Of a DNA stretch of 55,728 nucleotides, positions 14,963-23,174 are shown piece by piece. Every line of letters begins with the position of its first letter. Positions within the stretch are counted from its first letter, which is position 1. A program made the position numbers and the translations under genes. Source of the stretch: Chitinophaga pinensis (lineage in GTDB: Bacteria > Bacteroidota > Bacteroidia > SXHM01); contig CAMBRL010000005.1 of NCBI GenBank assembly GCA_945870105.1, forward strand, positions 1-55,728, read 5' to 3'. The notes under the pieces were generated by a model, which saw nothing but the letters and a program-made list of their open reading frames with translations, was not told the DNA's origin and made no database searches.

Positions 14963-16237
14963 ATGAAAAAACTCTACGCCTTTTTTCTTTTACTGACTTT
15001 CAGTCAGCAACTGTTTTCGCAATCACAACCAACGCAACCTACAAGCGGACCGGGCGGAAGTGATTATACGTACAGCGATGTAACGTTTTATAATTATGCT
15101 GCAAACCCCGATGGCTTCTATCTTTTTGAGCCCTCCTCTCCTACTCCTGATTCAGCAAATGTGGTGGTATTCCTTCACGGGCTTTCATTGGTTAGCCCTC
15201 ACCTTTATGGGGCATGGATTAATCATTTAGTAAAGCATGGCAACATTGTTATTTACCCGAAATATCAGGATGCAGGAAGTGCCGTCCTCGCTTCTGAATT
15301 TAATACCAATGCAGTTACAGCTATTGTAAATGCACTTGACACACTCACACATTCAGGACATGTTAAACCGCGTCTTCAGAACTTTGCTGTTGGCGGACAT
15401 TCGTATGGAGGCTTGATGACAGCCAACATGGGAATTCTTGCAGCTACATCTGGCTTTCCGCAACCCAAAGCATTGTTCTCCTGCCAGGGCTACACCGACA
15501 ATACAACTGATACCCGCTTGCCTAATTATGCTGTAATGCCTGCTGATGTAAATCTATTAATTGTGGTTGGTGACAACGATGCAATTGTAGGCACCACCTT
15601 CGGACATTTTCTGATGGACTCAACTATTAACGTTCCTACTTCGCACAAAAATTTAATCACTCACCATTCCGATGAACATGGAAGCCCTGCCATTGGCTCA
15701 ACACACTTTGAGCCTTGCAGCCGCGATGATGCTTACGATACCGGTGAAAGTAATTTATTCACTACCGTCTGCGGACTTGGCACCAAAACCGATGCAGTAG
15801 ATTATTTCTGTTACTGGAAATTATTTGACGCACTCATGGATTGTGCGTTCTACGGTGAGAACTGTACTACTGCGTTTGGTGATACTCCTGAACAACACGG
15901 CATGGGCGAATGGAGCGATGGACAGCCATTAGTTGACTTAACGGTTGAGCCTTCGGCAGGAACAGGAATAGAAAACAATGAAAACAAACACGGAATTAGT
16001 ATCTATCCAAATCCTTCTTCGGGTGAAGTTTTTATCAGATTGAACTTAGCAGAAAAAGAAGAAGTCTTGATTGATATTTTCAATGCACAGGGGCAATCGG
16101 TAAAATCATTGCGCAGGAATTATGCAGCAGGAATGGTGAACGAAAAAATAAGTTTGGAAAACCTTGCAGCAGGAATTTACAACGTGCAAATTCAGTTGAA
16201 CGAAAACAAATACGCGCAGAAAATTGTAGTTCGCTGA
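14963..16237 (+). CDS. Secreted alpha/beta hydrolase with T9SS type A sorting domain
   Basis: The start at ATG 14963 gives a signal peptide (MKKLYAFFLLLTFSQQLFSQ). The 424-aa protein has an alpha/beta-hydrolase core: oxyanion loop VVFLHGLS (about 68-75), nucleophile elbow GHSYGG (145-150, Ser147), an acid candidate in VVGDNDAIVG (201-210), and His candidates in the SDEHGSPAIGSTHFEP region. The overall plan is like the chlorophyllase/dienelactone-hydrolase/cutinase-like groups that act on esters. The C-terminus (ISIYPNPSSGEVFIRL ... AQKIVVR) is a type A sorting domain. An exported esterase or lipase is likely, but the substrate cannot be read from sequence. An upstream in-frame start (14894) would bury the signal peptide and is not favoured. 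Confidence 0.85.
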   Translation: MKKLYAFFLLLTFSQQLFSQSQPTQPTSGPGGSDYTYSDVTFYNYAANPDGFYLFEPSSPTPDSANVVVFLHGLSLVSPHLYGAWINHLVKHGNIVIYPKYQDAGSAVLASEFNTNAVTAIVNALDTLTHSGHVKPRLQNFAVGGHSYGGLMTANMGILAATSGFPQPKALFSCQGYTDNTTDTRLPNYAVMPADVNLLIVVGDNDAIVGTTFGHFLMDSTINVPTSHKNLITHHSDEHGSPAIGSTHFEPCSRDDAYDTGESNLFTTVCGLGTKTDAVDYFCYWKLFDALMDCAFYGENCTTAFGDTPEQHGMGEWSDGQPLVDLTVEPSAGTGIENNENKHGISIYPNPSSGEVFIRLNLAEKEEVLIDIFNAQGQSVKSLRRNYAAGMVNEKISLENLAAGIYNVQIQLNENKYAQKIVVR

Positions 16238-16249
16238 TGCAACAGGCAA

Positions 16250-19200
16250 CTACTGCGGCTTGCCACTCAGAACCGTAACACGTCCTATGTAAGTATGCCA
16301 GCCATCATACATATCCTTCACACGAAAGGTATAACTGTATACATCCTGTGTTGCCAATAACTGTGACTTCTCAATTACTCCGTTCCACTTTACATCTTCA
16401 TCAAACGAAGCAAAAACCTGCTCGCCCCAGCGATTGTAAATACGCATTTCGTATCCGGTAATTCCTATTCCTGTGCCATAGAAGTAATCGTTATTGCCAT
16501 CTTCATTTGGAGTAAATGTGTTAGGTATATAAAATGTGAAACTGGGATCAATGTAAACGGTGAAATAAGCTGTGTCTTTGCAAGCAAACTGATTTGTAAC
16601 AATTTGTTGAATTATATAGGTGCCTGTATCGGGGTAATTGTGTGAAGGCTGCTGTAAAGGTGAATTAGTGCTGTCGCCAAAATCATACTGCCATTGGTTT
16701 GCACCGGAAGACTGATCGTTGATTTCAATGTAGGGATAAATGATTTCAGCACGTTGCGGTGTAGCAGAAAAAGAGGCAACAGGTTTTGGGTAAACGGTGA
16801 TTAATGAAAATGCTGTATCGCTTACAGTGCAACCATTGGATGTTTTTGCCTGCAATATCACATCAAACACTCCGGCAGTGTCGTATATGTGTAAAGGATT
16901 TTGGTCAGATGCTGTGTTACCATCACCAAATTCCCACAGCCACCACACAATGTTATATCCGGGAGCAACAATAGAAAGGTCTGTAAAATTAACAGGCAGC
17001 GGCTGACAACCCTCTATAATATCGGAAGTAAAATCAACATCTGGTAAAGGAAAAACCTCAACAGGTAAAATGGTATCGGCAACGCAACCGCTATCTGAAG
17101 TAACAGTAAGGTTGACATTAAATATTCCTGCATTCTGATAAGTGTGAAAAGAGTTCTGCAAGGTTGATATACCGCCATCATTGAAACTCCAGTCCCAGCC
17201 AATGATGGTTCCCTGCGGAATAGTAGATTCGTCTGTAAACGCAGTGGTCTCGTTCAGGCAAACGGATGTGGCGCTGAAATCTGCTGTTGCAACAGGATGC
17301 ACACGAACAGTGAACACCGTGTCTTCTTCGCAACCGAAATCGCTGGCAACGGTGAGGCTTACATCAAATGTTCCATAGGTTGAAAAGGTGTAAAGCGGAT
17401 TTGCATTGTTGGTAATTACTCCGTTGTCGTCAAAATCATAGGTCCATGATTCAACACTGCCGAAAGCAATATCGCTTAAGTCGGTAAAGGATGTTGCTGT
17501 ACCCAGACATTCGGTTGTTGCAACAAAATCAGGAACAGGAACAGGATAAACACCAATTGTTTGTTCGATGGTGTCTTTGCAGCTTCCTCCTGATGTAACA
17601 ATGAGTTGTACATCATAGCCGCCCCAGTTGGGAAATGAATGTGCAGGTGGCGCAGCACCAACAAACACAGTGCTACCATCATCAAAATCCCATTCCCATT
17701 GAGTAATATTTCCTGAAGGAATGGTACTTTCATCTACAAATACAGCTGTTTCGTTCTGACAAATATCGGTGAACGAAAAATCTGCAACAGGCAAATCAGA
17801 AACAGTAATTGGTCCGGTTTCAGTATCGGTGCAGCCATCGTTGCTGGTTACCTGAATGCCTACGGTATAATTTCCGGGAGCGAGGTATTGGTAAACGGTA
17901 TCCTGAGCAGCAACAGAAAATATTCCATTACCAAATGACCAAACCCAGCCTGTTATAGTTCCTGCCGGAATGGTTGAGTTATCGGTGAAGGTGCTGAGGT
18001 CACCGAGGCAGGCATCGGTTGCAGTAAAATCAGCAACTGGGACATGATACACTGTTACAGGTTGTGTGATGGCATCGGTGCAACCAAAATCAGAAACAAC
18101 GCTGAGTGTAGCATTGTACGTGTTTCCAACTGTGTAAATGTGTTGTGCGTTAATATCGGTTGACGGTGCTGTTCCGTCACCAAAGTTCCAGTTCCAGGTT
18201 GCAATCAAACCGGTATTGATGATTGTTAAATCAGTGAAATCAGTTACGCTTGCAGCACAAACGGAAGTACTGCTGAAATCCGCAACGGGAACAGGATAAA
18301 CTGTTACAGGGTATGAGATGGTGGAAGAACAATTTGCGTTAGATGTTGCCGTGAGCGAAACATTATAGGTTCCGTCTGCGGCATAGGTGTAAGCAGGATT
18401 TGCTGCTGCTGAGTTGTTTCCATCATCAAAATCCCAATCCCATTGATTGATAGTTCCGGAAGTAATTGTGCTTAAGTCATTAAACTGTGTTGCAGTTCCT
18501 ACGCATTCAGTTGTGGCTGAAAAATCAGGTGTTGGAAGCAGGTTTACTGTAATGATAACATCATCTGTTCCCTGACAACCATTGACATCGGTGACGGTAA
18601 GTGTGTAGGTTGTTGCAGCGGCAGGGTTGGCAACAGGATTTGAGATAAATTGATCACTTAAACCGGTGTTGGGCGACCAGAGGTAATTGCCTCCACCGCT
18701 TCCGTTGAGCGTAACATTGCTGCCGTCACAAAAGGCATCATCGGCACCGGCATTGGCGGTTGCAGCCGCAAAGATGGTAACAGCAGTTGTAGTGGCTTCA
18801 GAGCATCCGTTGATATCGGTAACCGTTAAGGAGACCGTGTAGTTACCGGCAGCGAGATACGTATGGCTTGGGTTCTGGTCGGTTGAAGTTGTTCCATCGC
18901 CAAAATCCCAGAGCCATGACAAAATAGGACCGATTGGGCTATAGCTCTGGTCATTGAAATTCGTGACAACACCCAAACAATTATTAGAAGGCGCAATAAG
19001 AATAACGGGATTAATGGCCACACAAAAACGCTGGTCGTTTTGCGCACCGCCTGTTCCTGCGGTAAAGCCCCAATATACACTTGGGTTTCCACCGAAAATG
19101 TTATTGATAATATCACCGGTATAAGAGGCAATCAATACTCCGTCAAGGTAAACGTTGAAGGAATTGGTAGCAGGATCCCAGGTGATACGCATAACATGAT

Positions 19201-19672
19201 AAGCGCAGTCTTCAATATTTGCAATGCCAAAAGGACCTGCAAGATTGTTTCCACTGCCATGATTTACATCACCGTTTTGCAAAATCGCGATATGGTCGGC
19301 ACCCGGATCCCAGCCGTTCTGGTAGGTATCTATTTCCACGCCCAGCGAAGGGGTAATGCCTGCATAACCTAAGCCACCACCACTGCCACCAACAGTAGTA
19401 CTCACAGGCTGCAATACAAAAACAATTCCGTCAGCACCGCCATCATTACAACCCAGAAATACATCAAAGTAAAAATCAAAAGCGTTGGTTAAATCAATCT
19501 GATTTAGGTTCCAAACGGAACCACTCTGCCACCCTGCATCGGGAGTTAGCTGGTAGCAGTTGCATGAAACCTGTGAGGCATTGCCGTTAACTGCATATTG
19601 TGCCGAGGCAGGTAAACAGCAAACGGTAAGCACTACGCAGAAAAAAGCAGCCTTTATCAATCGTATTAACAT
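16250..19672 (-). CDS. Lectin-domain and nine-PKD adhesin with T9SS type B C-terminal domain
   Basis: Start ATG 19672 (MLIRLIKAAFFCVVLTVCCL signal peptide) is set 6 bp after a perfect -7 box; 15 codons further upstream would include IS sequence. The 1140-aa product holds an L-type lectin-like domain (about 25-235; key parts ADGIVFVLQP, GVEIDTYQNG, HIAILQNGD, WGFTAGTGG), nine PKD domains each with a W-x-W/Y-x-F-G/D-D/N core, one Ig-like unit between the first two, and a type B sorting domain (IPNTFTPNEDGNNDYF ... YNRWGEQVF ... GRVTVLSG). It is a likely carbohydrate-binding surface adhesin. Its PKDs 4-6 match PKDs 5-7 of the next gene upstream, so the two are paralogues. It is convergent with the hydrolase, 12 bp apart. 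Confidence 0.9.
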   Translation of the reverse strand: MLIRLIKAAFFCVVLTVCCLPASAQYAVNGNASQVSCNCYQLTPDAGWQSGSVWNLNQIDLTNAFDFYFDVFLGCNDGGADGIVFVLQPVSTTVGGSGGGLGYAGITPSLGVEIDTYQNGWDPGADHIAILQNGDVNHGSGNNLAGPFGIANIEDCAYHVMRITWDPATNSFNVYLDGVLIASYTGDIINNIFGGNPSVYWGFTAGTGGAQNDQRFCVAINPVILIAPSNNCLGVVTNFNDQSYSPIGPILSWLWDFGDGTTSTDQNPSHTYLAAGNYTVSLTVTDINGCSEATTTAVTIFAAATANAGADDAFCDGSNVTLNGSGGGNYLWSPNTGLSDQFISNPVANPAAATTYTLTVTDVNGCQGTDDVIITVNLLPTPDFSATTECVGTATQFNDLSTITSGTINQWDWDFDDGNNSAAANPAYTYAADGTYNVSLTATSNANCSSTISYPVTVYPVPVADFSSTSVCAASVTDFTDLTIINTGLIATWNWNFGDGTAPSTDINAQHIYTVGNTYNATLSVVSDFGCTDAITQPVTVYHVPVADFTATDACLGDLSTFTDNSTIPAGTITGWVWSFGNGIFSVAAQDTVYQYLAPGNYTVGIQVTSNDGCTDTETGPITVSDLPVADFSFTDICQNETAVFVDESTIPSGNITQWEWDFDDGSTVFVGAAPPAHSFPNWGGYDVQLIVTSGGSCKDTIEQTIGVYPVPVPDFVATTECLGTATSFTDLSDIAFGSVESWTYDFDDNGVITNNANPLYTFSTYGTFDVSLTVASDFGCEEDTVFTVRVHPVATADFSATSVCLNETTAFTDESTIPQGTIIGWDWSFNDGGISTLQNSFHTYQNAGIFNVNLTVTSDSGCVADTILPVEVFPLPDVDFTSDIIEGCQPLPVNFTDLSIVAPGYNIVWWLWEFGDGNTASDQNPLHIYDTAGVFDVILQAKTSNGCTVSDTAFSLITVYPKPVASFSATPQRAEIIYPYIEINDQSSGANQWQYDFGDSTNSPLQQPSHNYPDTGTYIIQQIVTNQFACKDTAYFTVYIDPSFTFYIPNTFTPNEDGNNDYFYGTGIGITGYEMRIYNRWGEQVFASFDEDVKWNGVIEKSQLLATQDVYSYTFRVKDMYDGWHTYIGRVTVLSGKPQ

Positions 19673-19677
19673 TGCTT

Positions 19678-19685
19678 CAAATATA
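19678..19685 (-). promoter_or_regulatory. -7 box of the lectin/PKD adhesin, next to an IS21-type end
   Basis: TATATTTG followed by GAAGCA and ATG. The neighbouring paralogue has TAATTTTG-GAAGCA-type spacing before its ATG (23007-23014), and CCATTATT precedes both. The IS relic begins 17 bp further upstream, so the original -33 region is replaced by IS sequence. Confidence 0.6.
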
Positions 19686-19701
19686 CGGAATAATGGGTTA
19701 A

Positions 19702-19913
19702 TGGAAATTCCGTCCAAACAGACCCCAGTTGACCGCTTGAAACTGACCCCTTAATTCCGGAGCAAACTGACCCCAGTATTCCGGAGTAAACTGACCCCAC
19801 CCATTTTTAGTTAAATCATACTGTTTTAGCACATTGATTTTTTATTGCTGATGTTGTGTTTTTCACAACGCAGTAAATATAAAAAATCATGGCAAATAAA
19901 ACAATTAGTATGA
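19702..19913 (-). mobile_element. Relic of an IS21-family element: one end with four terminal repeats
   Basis: Read on the minus strand, GGGGTCAGTTT-type repeats occur four times with an exact 24-bp period (GACCCC on the plus strand at 19721, 19745, 19769, 19793), and the end reads GGACGGAATTTCCA. Multiple spaced GGGGTCA repeats ending in CA are the hallmark of IS21-family ends, where IstA binds. No istA or istB is present, and the opposite end is missing. Between 19803 and 19913 lies AT-rich DNA of unknown origin, with a GTTGTG/CACAAC hairpin. The relic cuts the 3' end of the PKD gene that follows. Confidence 0.7.
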
Positions 19914-22900
19914 GCAACGGTGAGCGTAACATCAAAAACTCCCTGCGTTGAAAAGGTATAAAGCGGATTGGAGTTATTGGTGGTAACACCGTTGTCGTTA
20001 AAATCATATGTCCATGATTCAACGCTGCCAAAAGCAATACCGCTCAGGTCGGTGAAGGCAGTAGCTGTTCCGTAACAAGCTATTGTTGCAGAAAAATCGG
20101 GTTCGGGAATTGGGTAAACTGCAATGTTATTAAAGGCGGTATCGCTGCATCCGCCCAACGAAGTAACAATGAGTGAAACAGAATAAAGCCCCATGTTTGT
20201 ATAAGCATGTGGTGGTGGATTGCTTCCTGAAAAAATGGGAGAACCATCGTCAAAATCCCAATCCCATTGAGCAAGACTGCCTGTTGCGATAAAACTCTGG
20301 TCTGTGAATATTGCATCATCATTCTGACAAATATCGTTGGTTGCAAATGCCGCCTGCGGAATGTTGTCAACCAGTAACAATGCAGTTTCAGTATCGGTGC
20401 AGCCCATGTCAGATACCACCTGCAGCCCCACTAAATAGCTTGCTGCAACAGGGTAGGCATAAACAGTATCCTGAGCCGAAGAAAAATTTCCGTTGCCGAA
20501 ACTCCAAGTCCATGCATTGATTGAACCGGATGAGATGGTTGACAAATCGGTGAATAAACTTGTATCACCAAGACAGGAATTGGTGGCGCTGAAAGCTGCA
20601 ACAGGCTTGGGATAAACGGTAACGGTTTGCGTGAGTGAGTCCAGGCAACCGAAGTCAGATGTAACAATGAGTTTTACATCAAAATTTCCATCGGCAGAAT
20701 AAATGTGAACCGGATTTTGCTCGTTGGAATTACTGGAGATATCACCAAAGGTCCAGTCCCAGGCAACAATGGAACCATTAGCAATGGTGGAGTTATCGGT
20801 GAAGTCGGCAGGACTTTGTTCGCAGGCGGTAGTGTTACTGAAAGCAGGCAACGGCAAGTCGCGCACCGTTATATTTTGTGAGAGCGAACCCGGGCAACCG
20901 TTATCCGAAACAACTGAGAGCGCTGCATTAAAGTTGCCTGTTGCAGTATAACTGTGCACCGGATTTTGTTGCGCAGAAGTGGGACTTCCGTCACCAAAAT
21001 CCCATGACCATGAATTGATTGTTCCCGATGCAATGGTTGACTGGTCGGTGAATTGCAGCGCACTGTTCATGCAGGCATTGGAATAACTGAAATCGGGAAC
21101 GGGTATCGGAAATGCTTCAACGGTTTGCGAAAAAGCAGTAGTGCAATTATTATCACCGGTGGCAACCAGCGTAACGTTAAACTGCCCTGCGTTAGTGAAA
21201 CTGTGTGTTGTATTTTGAGTGTTGTCAACAGGCGAACCATCACCAAAATTCCAGGTCCAGTCGATAATATTTCCGGAAGGGAATGTGGTCTGGTTGGTAA
21301 AGTTTACAATTGCTCCTGTACATTCATCCGTGAAATCAAAATCAACCTGTGGCGAAGGATTTACAATTACATCCTGCAAAATAGTATCACGGCAACCGAT
21401 GTTGTTTTCAGAAATCAAACGCACGGTAAATGTTCCCGATGTGCTGTAAGTATGCGCAGGGTTTTGAGCAATGGAAGTAGTACCGTCACCGAAATCCCAG
21501 TTCCAGGAAGTGATGTTGGTTCCTCCCCCACTCTGCGATGCATCGGTGAAGCTGGTAGCTGTTCCTTCGCATGCAGTATTGGATGTAAAATCTGCAACCG
21601 GATTATTGATATAGGAAATAACAACCGTGTCGCTGCCTGTGCAGCCATTGAGTGCATCCGTAACATCCACATACCAAGTGCCTTCAACAGCATTAATAGA
21701 AGCTGTTGTTTCGCCTGTGTTCCAGAGGTAGGTGTAGTTTCCGTTTCCGCCTGTAACCGTTGCGTTCAGGGCGGTCTGGTTAACGCAGGAAATATTCTGG
21801 TCGGCACCTAAATCAACAGTTACACCTACTACGGTGATACAAAAAGAATAAACCGAAGTACCGTAATACTGGCAATTATCGTCTTTTACCTGCACCGTAA
21901 AACAATAGGGAATGTTGCTGATGTCGGCCTGAGCTGGTGTCCAGCAAAACTGCGCCTGCGGGCGCTGTCCGTTGCCGGGATTAAAAGTTGCAGCAGGAAT
22001 TGCGTTGTTCCAGCTGAGGCTTAAATTCTGTGCGACATCAGCATCAAAACTATTGATAAAGAAACAGATATTAGCATTCGCACAAGTTGAAATGGTGTAA
22101 TTCCCGCTGCCTGTTCCTGCGCCTGTTAAGTCAATGCCATCAATGGAAGGCAAGTCATTGGTACAGTTAACAACACGGATTTGCAAATCGCGCATCACTG
22201 AACCAATCAGTTCTCCGTTGCGGTATTCTTCCACCAACACAGCAACCACCGCCACTTCCAGCGCCTGCGGTGTCATGCAGATATCACCTGTGGCATTATC
22301 AAACGTAACGGGAGGGTTGGAAGTTATTGGCTGAGTAGCCGAATAACCACCCAAATAAGTAACCGAAGAACCGGAAGCATTTAAAGGTGCAACTAATGAA
22401 TACACCAGCGAATCACCATCGGCATCAATGGCACCGTGGTTGAAACAAAAGGTTTGTCCAACGCAGATAAAGGGAACAGGATTATTTGAAAACTGTGGCG
22501 AACTGTTGCAGGTAACATTCAGGTTATCGAGTGTTGCTTCCACTCTGATATTTTGATTTCCGGGATCAAAAATGGTATTGGTAGCGGTGTTGCGGCAACA
22601 CAAATCATAACTAAAAACCCAGTCGCTGCAATTGCCAGAAAGCGTAACCGTATTGGTATAAATATATTCCTGCACACCCGGCAAAACACCTCCTGTACAT
22701 TCGGTAGTAGCACTCAGACAAATAGGCGAAACCTCCTGTCCCGTTCCGGGAAGCGGATTTAGGTTGATGGTAAAATTTTGTCCGCACATTGCAGAAGTTA
22801 CAGTAATAATAGCAGCGTTGGGAGCAGCCACACCGGCACAGTCGCGGTAAAAGGAAAGTGTAACACGGTATTGATTTCCGCCAAGGCATTCATACGTTAA

Positions 22901-22999
22901 GTCAGCACCTTGTGAATGCGAAGCACTGACGCTTCCGGCTGAAAAGAAAAAAGCAAGAAGCAGAACAAAAACTTTGAAGTTGCAGTTCCTGTTAAACAT
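19826..22999 (-). pseudogene. PKD-repeat adhesin truncated at its 3' end by an IS21-type relic
   Basis: The frame encodes 1057 aa: signal peptide (to SVSASHSQG), an N-terminal Cys-rich domain of Bacteroidota surface proteins (YECLGGNQYRVTLSFYRDC ... CCRN ... DADGDSLVYS), an Ig-like unit (about 425-500) and seven PKD domains. The paralogue at 16250-19672 continues from the same PKD through about 375 more residues to a type B sorting domain. Here homology stops near 19913 and the last ~28 residues (HTNCFICHDFLYLL...) come from non-homologous DNA. Without the sorting domain the product should not be attached or exported by T9SS. It may be expressed, as the promoter is intact, but is probably non-functional. 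An assembly join at a repeat is an alternative cause. Confidence 0.75.
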
Positions 23000-23006
23000 T
23001 TTGCTT

Positions 23007-23014
23007 CAAAATTA
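23007..23014 (-). promoter_or_regulatory. -7 box of the truncated PKD adhesin
   Basis: TAATTTTG (minus strand) is 7 bp before ATG 22999, giving a near-leaderless start. The local layout (CCATTATT, box, GAAGCA, ATG) is shared with its paralogue. Confidence 0.6.
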
Positions 23015-23174
23015 GGAAATAATGGAGGCGGGGGCAATGTGGAGGGTGCAGAGTTGTTTACAAACAACTGTTAGTTTGCACTCACGGAGATGTATATTTA
23101 TCGTTAATATTTTCTGCAGGCATGAAAACGCGTTGCAAGATTAAACGTTAATTTAGCGCCTCAATTTTTAAACT

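Noticed and set aside
21053-21811. 252-codon plus-strand frame over the truncated PKD gene
   Set aside because: It is an antisense shadow of PKD repeats with no recognised domain or signal.
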